Source of the DNA: Defluviitaleaceae bacterium | GTDB taxonomy: Bacteria; Bacillota; Clostridia; Lachnospirales; WQUN01 | NCBI GenBank assembly: GCA_009786535.1 | Contig: WQRX01000007.1 | Coordinates: forward strand, 43,875 to 107,874 | Direction: 5' to 3' | Length of the DNA stretch: 64,000 nucleotides | Shown here: one piece after another, positions 39,472 through 47,331 of the stretch | Position numbering within the stretch: position 1 is the stretch's first letter | How the letters are laid out: each line of letters starts with the position of its first letter | Notes under the pieces: model-generated | Told to the model about the DNA's origin: nothing | Seen by the model: the letters and a program-made list of their open reading frames with translations, nothing else | Databases searched by the model: none | Made by a program: the position numbers and the translations under genes

Positions 39472-40536
39472 TTATTCACCCTGTAGCTTCTGCGCTTGGT
39501 CGTGGGTGATACAAGTGTCCATAATTTCGTCCAAATCGCCGTCTAGAATGGCGTCCAACTTGTGAAGCGTAAGCCCCACGCGATGGTCGGTTACGCGGCT
39601 TTGCGGGTAATTGTACGTGCGAATGCGCTCGCTGCGGTCGCCCGAGCCTATGAGACTTCGCCGTTCGGCAGATTGTTGGGACTGTTGCTTTTCCAATTCT
39701 AAATCATATAACCGCGCGCGCAAAATTTTCAAGGCTTTTTCCTTGTTTTTTAACTGGGATTTTTCATCTTGACACGCCACGACTACGCCCGTAGGTACGT
39801 GAGTTACGCGCACGGCAGAGTCTGTGGTATTTACACTTTGCCCACCGTTGCCGCCTGAGCGGTATACGTCTACTCGCACATCTGCCATGTCCAGCTGCAC
39901 GTCCACGTCCTCCGCTTCGGGCAAGACCGCTACCGTTACCGCCGAAGTGTGAATACGCCCTTGGGATTCCGTTTCGGGCACGCGCTGCACGCGGTGCGTT
40001 CCGCTTTCATACTTGAGCCGCGAATACGCCCCCTTGCCCGTTATCATAAACGATACCTCTTTGAAGCCCCCCAGCCCGCTTTCGTTAGCGCTCATCAACT
40101 CCACCTTCCAACGGCGGCCGTTGGCATAGTGGTTATACATGCGAAACAACGTACCTGCGAAAAGCGAAGCTTCCTCGCCCCCCGTGCCGCCGCGAATTTC
40201 CACAATTACGTTTTTCTCGTCGTTGGGGTCTTTGGGAAGCAGTAGCACTTTTAATTCTTCCGCAACGCGCTCGATTTCTTCTTGGGCGGTTTTTACCTCT
40301 TCTTTTGCAAGCTGGCGAAGCTCTTCGTCGCTGCTTTCTGCGAGGAGTTCCTTTGCGTCTTCTAAGTCGCTTTCCAGCTTTTTGTACGCGCGGTAGGCCT
40401 CTACAATGGGAGTTAGTTCGCTGTGTTCCTTCATTAATTCGCGCCAGCGATTCATATCCGCGATGATGTCCGCATCGCTTACCTGCGCGGATAGAGTTTC
40501 GAATTTGGTTTCTAGTTCTTGCAGTCGGTCAAACAT
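39472..40536 (-). CDS. prfA: Peptide chain release factor 1
   Basis: A 354-residue RF1, normal length. The GGQ catalytic loop ([20 protein letters not shown], about residue 230) drives peptidyl-tRNA hydrolysis. [32 protein letters not shown] contains the RF1 domain-2 region that reads UAA/UAG. The C-terminal [28 protein letters not shown] is typical. The RBS AAGGAGAA is strong. A methyltransferase gene precedes it by 21 bp; it is not the PrmC type usually paired with prfA. Confidence 0.97.
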   Translation of the reverse strand: MFDRLQELETKFETLSAQVSDADIIADMNRWRELMKEHSELTPIVEAYRAYKKLESDLEDAKELLAESSDEELRQLAKEEVKTAQEEIERVAEELKVLLLPKDPNDEKNVIVEIRGGTGGEEASLFAGTLFRMYNHYANGRRWKVELMSANESGLGGFKEVSFMITGKGAYSRLKYESGTHRVQRVPETESQGRIHTSAVTVAVLPEAEDVDVQLDMADVRVDVYRSGGNGGQSVNTTDSAVRVTHVPTGVVVACQDEKSQLKNKEKALKILRARLYDLELEKQQSQQSAERRSLIGSGDRSERIRTYNYPQSRVTDHRVGLTLHKLDAILDGDLDEIMDTCITHDQAQKLQGE

Positions 40537-40557
40537 ACATTTTCTCCTTATTGGTGC

Positions 40558-41190
40558 TTATGATTTTTTTAAAACAAACTCACGTTCGCCACGGGTATTG
40601 GTTGTAGTCCATACAATTGACTTACCACATAGTAGGTTGTGTATTTCTTCATCTGAGTAATAGCGAAAGAGTAGCCCATCATCGTATAAACGGCTACCGT
40701 CCTCAAGGACATGGTGCGCTTTACATTCATCATCTTCACTCAGTGGGTCGAATGTTACGTAAAGCAGCCCGTCGGGAACTAGGATACGGAACAGTTCTTC
40801 CAATGCGATTTTGGCATCGGCAAGCGGAAGATGGTCTATAACTGCGTGTGCCACCACTGCATCAAATGAGGCATCATCATATTCAATGCTTGTAAGGCTG
40901 CATACCTTGTATCCTCCGTTTTCACAACCAAACGCTTGCATTATCCGATTGGTTAAATCGACCGATTTATCGGAAATATCAAACCCGCACACATCATAAC
41001 CGTTTTTTGTCAACATCACACTGTATGCACCAAACCCACATGCAGCATCGCAAACGGATTCAATATTATGCGCGTTGAATACATCAAGAAATTTTGGCTT
41101 CCATGTCAAATATCCCTTTACATAGCCAATATATTTCTCAATTTCAGCTTGCCGCCAAATATCGTTCCAGTAACCCTTCATTGAGCGCAT
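40558..41190 (-). CDS. Class I SAM-dependent methyltransferase
   Basis: A 210-residue Rossmann methyltransferase. The N-terminus is WNDIWRQAEIEKYI; motif I is VCDAACGFGAYSVML (about 47-61), motif II VCGFDISDKSV, then DAVVAHAVIDHLPL and RILVPDGLLYVTFDP. UbiE/Methyltransf_11 type; substrate unknown. GAGGG 7 nt upstream. It begins 2 bases after the stop of another methyltransferase, so the two are probably co-translated. Confidence 0.88.
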   Translation of the reverse strand: MRSMKGYWNDIWRQAEIEKYIGYVKGYLTWKPKFLDVFNAHNIESVCDAACGFGAYSVMLTKNGYDVCGFDISDKSVDLTNRIMQAFGCENGGYKVCSLTSIEYDDASFDAVVAHAVIDHLPLADAKIALEELFRILVPDGLLYVTFDPLSEDDECKAHHVLEDGSRLYDDGLLFRYYSDEEIHNLLCGKSIVWTTTNTRGEREFVLKKS

Positions 41191-41192
41191 GA

Positions 41193-41771
41193 TTACGCCC
41201 TCTTCCTTGCGATAATATTAAATAAGTGCCAATTTTTTATAACTCCACCGAATGCGGGCATTTTTTCATATATTTCTTCGAAATGTTCAAATTCCATCGA
41301 ATCAAAAAGTGATGTGACCTGGGATTTCGTTTTAAATGTTATTTCATCGTTGCCTGCCCAATCATCTTTAGTGCCGAATAAATTGCCCACAAACCGCCCG
41401 GTTGGCTTTATTGAATGCATAATCTTCTGCCAAAACGCATTAAAACTCGCCGGCTTGCAAAAGGGAATGCTAAAGCTTGCATACACCAAATCGGCTTGGG
41501 GCAAAGCGCAGCTTTCAAAGAACTCTTGCTTTAATTCCAAATTTGGTTGCAATTCTTTTGGAATTTTGGCTTGAATATCTTCAAAATTATCGGGTGTTCC
41601 GTCAAGGGCACACACGCGCCAACCGCTTTCGATAAGTTTAATCGTATCAACGCCACCGCCACACCCAAGGTCAATGGCATAACCGGTAAAACCATTAAAT
41701 AACGCCAGCGCTTTAATTAATAAAGGATGGGGTGGTATGTTTTGCGTTTGCTTTTGGTAGTCTGCCCACAT
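41193..41771 (-). CDS. Class I SAM-dependent methyltransferase, TehB-like
   Basis: A 192-residue methyltransferase. Motif I is AIDLGCGGGVDTIKLIESG (about 32-50), followed by VCALDGTPDNFEDI, ADLVYASFSIPFC and the late KPTGRFVGNLFGTKDDW. The pattern resembles TehB/tellurite-resistance-type enzymes, but the substrate is open. GGAG is 8 nt upstream. The upstream hairpin at 41794-41832 separates it from the thiamine-binding gene. Confidence 0.88.
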   Translation of the reverse strand: MWADYQKQTQNIPPHPLLIKALALFNGFTGYAIDLGCGGGVDTIKLIESGWRVCALDGTPDNFEDIQAKIPKELQPNLELKQEFFESCALPQADLVYASFSIPFCKPASFNAFWQKIMHSIKPTGRFVGNLFGTKDDWAGNDEITFKTKSQVTSLFDSMEFEHFEEIYEKMPAFGGVIKNWHLFNIIARKRA

Positions 41772-41793
41772 AATTATCTCCTACGAGTAAAAT

Positions 41794-41832
41794 AAAACCC
41801 CGCGGCAGTGTAGCACTGTTTCGCGGGGTTTT
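41794..41832 (-). terminator. Intrinsic terminator before the methyltransferase pair
   Basis: AAAACCCCGCG (41794-41804) pairs with CGCGGGGTTTT (41822-41832), with an inner CAGTG/CACTG helix. It ends the metallohydrolase/thiamine-binding transcript on the minus strand. Confidence 0.8.
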
Positions 41833-41847
41833 CAACTTTTATAAAGC

Positions 41848-41916
41848 TTACTTACTTGCGTGGGTTTTTATTTGCGTCATTACTTCATCTGCGAAAGCGT
41901 CTTGTGGTTTTCTCAT
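41848..41916 (-). CDS. Possible 22-residue peptide after the thiamine-binding gene
   Basis: An unlisted ORF, MRKPQDAFADEVMTQIKTHASK (22 codons), starts 5 bases after the thiamine-binding stop. The G-rich end of that gene (GGGGG) lies about 9 nt before its ATG as a possible RBS. It ends before the terminator at 41794-41832. It could be a coupled micropeptide, a remnant of a longer C-terminus, or chance. Confidence 0.2.
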   Translation of the reverse strand: MRKPQDAFADEVMTQIKTHASK

Positions 41917-41921
41917 GGGTT

Positions 41922-42230
41922 TTACCCCCGCTTTCCCCCCAGAATGCTATCAATTTTTTCCAGCTTACCCTTCATGCGGTTGGTATAGCCCTTACGAACG
42001 TCCGCTTTCATTACCACCTGCGTGCGGATGCCCTTCTCCGCCAGCACAAAGGTCGCGTCCTTTACTACCTGCATTACGGCGTCCCATTCGCCTTCGATTT
42101 CCGTGAACATAGATGTGGTGCGGCTGGGCAAGCCCGACGCCTCAATGGTTTTAATCACTTCCGCTACATGGGCGGAAAGCTCGTCCCCTACGCCAAATGG
42201 GGCAATGGATACGGCAATTAATGTATTCAT
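41922..42230 (-). CDS. MTH1187/YkoF-type thiamine-binding protein
   Basis: A 102-residue protein of the DUF77 (thiamine_BP) family: start IAVSIAPFGVGDELSAHVAEVI, then SGLPSRTTSMFTEIEGEWDAVM and IRTQVVMKADVRKG. Family members are small ferredoxin-like-fold proteins that bind thiamine or its pyrimidine in the cytoplasm. It starts 3 bp after the metallohydrolase stop, in one operon. No thiamine transporter or TPP riboswitch is visible nearby. Confidence 0.88.
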   Translation of the reverse strand: MNTLIAVSIAPFGVGDELSAHVAEVIKTIEASGLPSRTTSMFTEIEGEWDAVMQVVKDATFVLAEKGIRTQVVMKADVRKGYTNRMKGKLEKIDSILGGKRG

Positions 42231-42233
42231 TTT

Positions 42234-42875
42234 TTATACTCCTTCTCGTAAAAATGGGTTATTTTTCTTCTCGCTTGCGATAGTCGTGCTTGCACCATGC
42301 CCCGGAAAAACGCGGGTTTCTTCGGGCAACGTTAATAGTTTCGAAGTAATATTTTTAACAAGAAGCGCGTGGTCGCCGTTGGGAAAGTCCGTACGTCCGA
42401 TAGAGGACCTAAACAAGGTATCCCCTGTGAATAGCACGCCGTTCTCCGCATCGTATAAGCACACACCGCCCGGTGTATGCCCCGCCGTATGCAACACCCG
42501 CAGGGTCACCTCCCCTACTTCAAACGTATCGTCGTCTTTGAATGTGCCCTCCGCCACGGCGGAAATAGGTTTACCCGTGTGAGTGGAGAGGTTGAGTGAA
42601 GGCGTTTCTAGCATTTCGCGCTCTTCTTCGTGGCAATAAACGGGCGCGCGGGTAAGGGTTTTTATCGCGCTTATGGCGGTGATATGGTCGTAATGCCCGT
42701 GGGTGAGCAGCATTGCCTTCACGGTAATTTCATGACCGGTGATGCATTTTTCCAGCGATTTTATGTCCACCTCACTGCACCCCGCGTCGATGAGTATACC
42801 TTCGCGGTGCGCTTCGCTATAATACAGGTACACATTTTGCCCCATGCTGTTTTGGTTGAAGGTTTTTATTTCCAT
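42234..42875 (-). CDS. Metallo-beta-lactamase-fold hydrolase, glyoxalase II-like
   Basis: A 213-residue protein. It has LLTHGHYDHITAI (THxHxDH zinc motif), HTAGHTPGGVCLYD, LFTGDTLF and VFPGHGASTTI, giving the full set of metal ligands of hydroxyacylglutathione-hydrolase-like enzymes. The N-terminal NQNSMGQNVYLYY is typical of the YcbL-type single-domain group. It is the first gene of the pair with the thiamine-binding gene. It lacks the features of WalJ, the metallohydrolase that follows walI in Bacillus. Confidence 0.9.
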   Translation of the reverse strand: MEIKTFNQNSMGQNVYLYYSEAHREGILIDAGCSEVDIKSLEKCITGHEITVKAMLLTHGHYDHITAISAIKTLTRAPVYCHEEEREMLETPSLNLSTHTGKPISAVAEGTFKDDDTFEVGEVTLRVLHTAGHTPGGVCLYDAENGVLFTGDTLFRSSIGRTDFPNGDHALLVKNITSKLLTLPEETRVFPGHGASTTIASEKKNNPFLREGV

Positions 42876-42954
42876 TGTATCCCACCCTTTACGTTATTTT
42901 GTGCAGTGTAGCAAAAAATGGGGGAATGTAAAGATTTTTTTATCGGAGGAGATT

Positions 42955-43803
42955 ATGAAAACGTATGAAGAATTAAAAACGCTGCTCACCCAAATAAAAG
43001 AAAACGATTTTACAGTAGCCCGCGAAGTTGACGTTAGCGATTTGATTGACAATATGCTGCACTTCATCGGGCATACCGACGCGGAGCTAAGAGATGGATT
43101 AATTTACAGCACGTTTAATAGCTGGGTGGATAACGGCACGCTAACCCCTGCGTTTATGCGCCATATTTTGCACACCTGCCTAGGCGAAACACATTTGTTC
43201 TATCGCATTGGCGAACAGGATACCGACAGTGTATTTACCCGCACGTTTTCATCATTAGCTATTGCGTTGGCGTTTGCGGTGCATGAGAAAACGGCATTCC
43301 TCACCGTCGAAGATGTGCATACCATAGAGGACGCAATTCTGCGTTATGTGCAGTTGGAAAAGGATTATCGCAGCTACGTGGAAGGAAAGGGCTGGGCACA
43401 CGCCGTTGCCCATATCGCAGACGCATTAGCCAATGTAGTTGGGTGCGAAATTGACGGAGCATATCCCCTTAAACGTGACGACTTACTGGCGGTTTTGCAA
43501 GCGGTAAAAACGTTGGTGTGTAATAAAAACAACGTGTATACCGCCGAAGAGGACGAACGGCTGGTACGGGTTGTTAATGCGGCTTGCTGCAACAATATGC
43601 TCTCCAATGATGATTTAGTTGCATGGCTGGACAGCTTCAACTTTCATGTAAGCAATGCATGGTGGGAGGGTACGATACCCAACGATTTTTATATGCATGT
43701 CAACATTAAGCACTTTATGCGAAGCCTGTATTTTAACTTTTTATCCTGCGGTGATAATAAATGGAATAGCGTTTACGCGAAAACAATTTACAAATATTTA
43801 TAG
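42955..43803 (+). CDS. DUF2785 family protein
   Basis: A 282-residue soluble protein, all helical. Features: DVSDLIDNMLHFIGHTDAELRDGLIYSTFNSW, RTFSSLAIALAFAVHE, YRSYVEGKGWAHAVAHIADALANVV and a C-terminal NIKHFMRSLYFNFL. The KGWAHAVAHIADA block is the DUF2785 hallmark; function unknown. The start at 42955 has GGAGGAG just upstream, so 37 codons of the longer ORF are rejected. It is followed by a terminator (43853-43881). Confidence 0.85.
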   Translation: MKTYEELKTLLTQIKENDFTVAREVDVSDLIDNMLHFIGHTDAELRDGLIYSTFNSWVDNGTLTPAFMRHILHTCLGETHLFYRIGEQDTDSVFTRTFSSLAIALAFAVHEKTAFLTVEDVHTIEDAILRYVQLEKDYRSYVEGKGWAHAVAHIADALANVVGCEIDGAYPLKRDDLLAVLQAVKTLVCNKNNVYTAEEDERLVRVVNAACCNNMLSNDDLVAWLDSFNFHVSNAWWEGTIPNDFYMHVNIKHFMRSLYFNFLSCGDNKWNSVYAKTIYKYL

Positions 43804-43852
43804 TTGTATAAGCGGAAATTGTAAATCATTCTGCACATTGCCTATGCACAAA

Positions 43853-43881
43853 AAAAGAGCCATTCAATGAACGGCTCTTTT
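43853..43881. terminator. Terminator after the DUF2785 gene
   Basis: AAAAGAGCC pairs with GGCTCTTTT, with an inner TTCA/TGAA helix. A T-run follows on the plus strand and an A-run mirrors it, so it may also serve the sugar ABC operon arriving from the other side. Confidence 0.8.
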
Positions 43882-43887
43882 CTGTAG

Positions 43888-43909
43888 CTGTATTAGTTGA
43901 CTAATACAG
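43888..43909. promoter_or_regulatory. Third copy of the TGTATTA palindrome
   Basis: CTGTATTAGT pairs with ACTAATACAG (10 bp perfect, 2-base loop). The core is TGTATTAGTTGACTAATACA, 17 of 20 bases identical to the 15190-15209 copy. No T-run follows on either strand, so it is not an evident terminator. Confidence 0.5.
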
Positions 43910-43940
43910 TCCTGTAAATTTTCGCTTACGCGCGCAACGC

Positions 43941-45377
43941 CTAACGGAACACGCGGTCAAGCACTTCCTGACGTGGGCCGCGCTCGTATTCAATCCACTC
44001 GGCAAGGGTCATTGTGCCGTTAAAGAGTGCATCAAACAAGGAACCCCACATGTAGCGGTAATCAATAATATCCATACCGGGGTCGGCGGCAACTTGTGCG
44101 CCAAGGTTTACCCAGCGTTCAGCACAGCCTTCGGTTTGTAATTGTCCGCGTGCGCCGTCAAGTGGACCAACGCGAAGCATCCAATAATCTTCCCCCGGCC
44201 AACCCATAAGGGCTTCCAGCACTTCCAATACAAAGGCGGGGTCCTCTACGCCGGCGGGGATAACAATACCCGTAGGCATACCTTCCATCCATGTGTTGCC
44301 TGTGCGGTTTGCAGGGCCCATGGGGAAAGGAATTGCGCGTACGTTCTCAATGTTTGACCAGTCCATCCAAAGGCGTACAGCACCAAAAACGGATTCGCCT
44401 TCGTTAAACGCGTTGGAAGCGCGACCCCATTCGTCATCGGGGTTTGTGCCGCCGGGGCTGGCTACATCGTAGTGCCACAAACCTTCGGCTACGATAGTGG
44501 CAAACAATTCCAACGCCGCAAGGGTGTTGGGTTGGTCCATACCATAGTTAAGGTCGGGGGTGGTGGTAGAGCCGTCATTTGCACCTACCAGATTTTTACC
44601 AATGTCCTGTAACACGCCTGCAATACCAAAGTAGCCTTGTGCCTTAGCGGTACGCATAATGTCAAGGAAGGTGGTCCAGTTCCAGTTACCTGCTTCGTAC
44701 AGGGCAATGGGGTCGGGTAAACCAAGGCGGTCTACCAAATCCATGTTAACTATCATGCTGTCTACGCTCCAAATGGGCGCGCCAATGTTCAAGTTAACCT
44801 GCCAAATGCTGCCACCGGATTCGGCAGTGGGTACGATGTAATGGCGTGGGCCATGTAAATCGCTACCGGGGAATTGCAAGGTGTTAAGGTCGGTTAATTG
44901 CCCGGCTTGAATTGCGGGGTTCATCATCGAGCCGGAAAGTAATACCAAGTCGCCAATGGGCTCGCCCATCATTTGACCTGCCATAAACAGCTCTAAGAAG
45001 GTTTCATAGTCGTCGTTGGTTAGCGTTTGGAAGCGCACGTTAAAACGCTCTTCCACGGCGGCTACGTTGTCCCACTGCATTCTTGCCATTTCAGGGTCGG
45101 TTACGGCGTCCCAATCAGGCTCTTCAAAGGGCAGTGCGCCATGTAACCCATGCATGTAGAAACCGTAAAGGGTAATTACCCTTGGTTCGCCTGCGGGTGC
45201 AGGTGCGGGGGTTTGGGCAGGTGCGGGGGTAGCTTGCGCACCTTGTGCAGGGGTTGGGGTTGGGTCAGGCCTTTCCGGGGTGTCGTCGCCACCACCACAG
45301 GCGGTCATTACAAAAAGTAATGCTAATGCCGCCAACAGCATAACGATTTTGCTGGTCTTGCGTGTAAATGATTGCAT
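43941..45377 (-). CDS. Sugar ABC transporter substrate-binding lipoprotein
   Basis: A 478-residue lipoprotein: signal peptide with lipobox MTA-C (Cys27), an acidic and Pro/Ala-rich tether (31-62), then a family-1 extracellular SBP fold. That fold includes WDNVAAVEERFNVRFQTL, EPIGDLVLLSGSMMNPAIQ, LYEAGNWNWTTFLDIMRTAK and FPMGPANRTGNTW. It binds an unidentified carbohydrate and feeds the permeases 45431-46390 and 46404-47330 just upstream. It is the last gene of the nine-gene operon. Confidence 0.9.
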   Translation of the reverse strand: MQSFTRKTSKIVMLLAALALLFVMTACGGGDDTPERPDPTPTPAQGAQATPAPAQTPAPAPAGEPRVITLYGFYMHGLHGALPFEEPDWDAVTDPEMARMQWDNVAAVEERFNVRFQTLTNDDYETFLELFMAGQMMGEPIGDLVLLSGSMMNPAIQAGQLTDLNTLQFPGSDLHGPRHYIVPTAESGGSIWQVNLNIGAPIWSVDSMIVNMDLVDRLGLPDPIALYEAGNWNWTTFLDIMRTAKAQGYFGIAGVLQDIGKNLVGANDGSTTTPDLNYGMDQPNTLAALELFATIVAEGLWHYDVASPGGTNPDDEWGRASNAFNEGESVFGAVRLWMDWSNIENVRAIPFPMGPANRTGNTWMEGMPTGIVIPAGVEDPAFVLEVLEALMGWPGEDYWMLRVGPLDGARGQLQTEGCAERWVNLGAQVAADPGMDIIDYRYMWGSLFDALFNGTMTLAEWIEYERGPRQEVLDRVFR

Positions 45378-45430
45378 TTACATTTCCTCCTTTTTTACGT
45401 TACTTTTTTATTTCCCTCTGGGGGAATATA

Positions 45431-46390
45431 TCAACCTACAATCCCGCTTCGCTCCAGTCCTTCCACAAAGAAGCGTTGCAAGAAGAGGTAGATAATCATC
45501 ACAGGGGCAATGGCTAAAAGCACACCGCCAAAAACAACCATTTGCGTTAAAATTGGGTTAACGGGTAATTCCATCAGCGACCGCCACCCCGCATAGGAAA
45601 AGCCCAGCGAGCTTAATGCCGACGCCATCATATTATTCCCCGTCATCAGCATACTGGTGTAATACGTATCATTGTAATGCCAAACCAGCGCAAACAAGAA
45701 AACCGTCACACAAGCAGGAACCGCATTTGGCAGCATAATACGTAAATACGTACCCATGGGGCCTGCGCCGTCAATAAAGGCGGCTTCCTCTAATTCCTTG
45801 GGAATCCCGCGGAAAAACTGGCGGAAAATGTAAATATACAACCCCGAGCGTATACCCACCCCCGTCGCCGTCAGCAACAGAATAGGCCATATCGTCCCCA
45901 GTAGGTTTAAATCCGGGCTACCCAAAAAGAAGCGGAAATTCAAAAACATGGGTATCATATAGGATTGTATGGGTACAACAATACTCACAATTACCAAGCC
46001 AAACAACACGTTACTTCCCGGGAACTTAAACCGCGCAAACCCATACCCAACAAAGGAGCAAACCAGCGCGTGTAATACCGCCATCCCCACCGCAAAGGCA
46101 AGGGTATTTAACAAAACGGTATTGTAGCCCATCAAATCAAATGCCGTACGCAAATTATATAGGGTCGGCGCTAAGGGAAACAGGAATACCAAGGGGTTAA
46201 TTACATCGCTTGGCGACATAAACGCCCGCGAAATAATACCCACCAAGGGCGCTATAATAATATAGCAAACACCCGCAACAATAACGGCAATGCCTAGACC
46301 CAAAATGAAATTCTTTACCGACCCGGTCCATTTTTGTAAATTGTTCTTAAAACGGGGAGATTCGGCTATTGCATGTAATCGCTGTGTCAT
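45431..46390 (-). CDS. Sugar ABC permease, MalG type (second importer)
   Basis: A 319-residue membrane protein with six TM helices. The MalG/LacG-type EAA loop is present (EELEEAAFIDGAGPMGTYLRIMLPNAVPA, about 220-248), the site that docks the ATPase. The start at 46390 has GAGGGGGCAAAGGG upstream; 39 extra codons of the longer ORF overlap the previous gene and are rejected. It pairs with the MalF-type permease upstream. Confidence 0.92.
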   Translation of the reverse strand: MTQRLHAIAESPRFKNNLQKWTGSVKNFILGLGIAVIVAGVCYIIIAPLVGIISRAFMSPSDVINPLVFLFPLAPTLYNLRTAFDLMGYNTVLLNTLAFAVGMAVLHALVCSFVGYGFARFKFPGSNVLFGLVIVSIVVPIQSYMIPMFLNFRFFLGSPDLNLLGTIWPILLLTATGVGIRSGLYIYIFRQFFRGIPKELEEAAFIDGAGPMGTYLRIMLPNAVPACVTVFLFALVWHYNDTYYTSMLMTGNNMMASALSSLGFSYAGWRSLMELPVNPILTQMVVFGGVLLAIAPVMIIYLFLQRFFVEGLERSGIVG

Positions 46391-46403
46391 CCCTTTGCCC
46401 CCT

Positions 46404-47330
46404 CTAGTCCCTATAGAAAATAAAGCGTGAAATTGCCCAACAAATTGAGAAAAGCACCAAGCAAACCAGCAACGCGCTGGAAATGGACATAGCCGCACTT
46501 GCGCCAATGTTCATTTCACGGATATACGTAAGGTGCGCGGTTTCCACAACGGCGGCGTTTGCGTAGGTATCTATTACTGTATACACCACATTGGTAATAA
46601 TCAAGGGGGAAACCATGGGAATGGTGATTTTCCAAAAAGTTTCATAACTGGTTGCGCCTTCTATTTGCGCCACCTCATACATGCTGGAAGGGATGGACTG
46701 CAACGCCGCAAGGAAAATAAGTATCTGCACCCCCGACGAGCGTATAACCTCATGCAAGTTGGCAATCGCCGTCGTGATATAGCCGGAAATTTGTGGCGGC
46801 ATACCCAGCGAACCCAGCAGCATAATAATTGCGGCGGCGTTAAAGCCCCCTCCCGCCCCTTCCATATCGGGGGGTATGCTGGAAGAACCGCCCATAATCA
46901 TACCCATGCTCATTTCAATGGTGTTTGCAATGGCAGCCGAAGCCATAATCACAGGCAGGAAAAATATTGCCCGTACCAAGCCGCGCCCCATAAATTGGCG
47001 GTTTAATATAATCGCCATAAACAGGGAGAAAAAAATAATCAACGGTACATTTATCAGCATTTCGCCTACAGAAGTAAACATCTCCCGCATAAACGTACCA
47101 TGGACGCGGAAAATATTATAAAAATTTTGCAAGCCAATAAAATCTTGGGTAAGTCCATACCCCGCAATAACATGTACACGGTTAACACTAAAACGCGCCG
47201 CACGCCCCACATTAAGCAGGAAGAAGAAGGTAATCCCAACCAGCCACGGAAATATAAAGAAATACCCCGAAGCTATCTCGCGCCCGCGCAGGGTTAAACC
47301 TTTGCGCCGTTTCCTTGGTGCTGCGTTCAT
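46404..47330 (-). CDS. Sugar ABC permease, MalF type (second importer)
   Basis: A 308-residue membrane protein. It has a basic N-terminus (APRKRRKGLTLRGRE), six TM helices and the EAA loop MYEVAQIEGATSYETFWKITIPM (about 225-247). LVRAIFFLPVIMASAAIANT is typical of ABC sugar permeases. It lies just after the DUF5696 gene and 13 bp before its MalG-type partner. Confidence 0.92.
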   Translation of the reverse strand: MNAAPRKRRKGLTLRGREIASGYFFIFPWLVGITFFFLLNVGRAARFSVNRVHVIAGYGLTQDFIGLQNFYNIFRVHGTFMREMFTSVGEMLINVPLIIFFSLFMAIILNRQFMGRGLVRAIFFLPVIMASAAIANTIEMSMGMIMGGSSSIPPDMEGAGGGFNAAAIIMLLGSLGMPPQISGYITTAIANLHEVIRSSGVQILIFLAALQSIPSSMYEVAQIEGATSYETFWKITIPMVSPLIITNVVYTVIDTYANAAVVETAHLTYIREMNIGASAAMSISSALLVCLVLFSICWAISRFIFYRD

Positions 47331-47331
47331 A

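Noticed and set aside
42231..42260. TPP riboswitch expected near a thiamine-binding protein
   Set aside because: There is no leader here: the gene starts 3 bp after the previous stop, and no CTGAGA-type core is seen.
42234..42875. Could this metallohydrolase be the missing WalJ?
   Set aside because: Its motifs and length fit the glyoxalase II-like group and it is 38 kb from walI beside a thiamine-binding gene.
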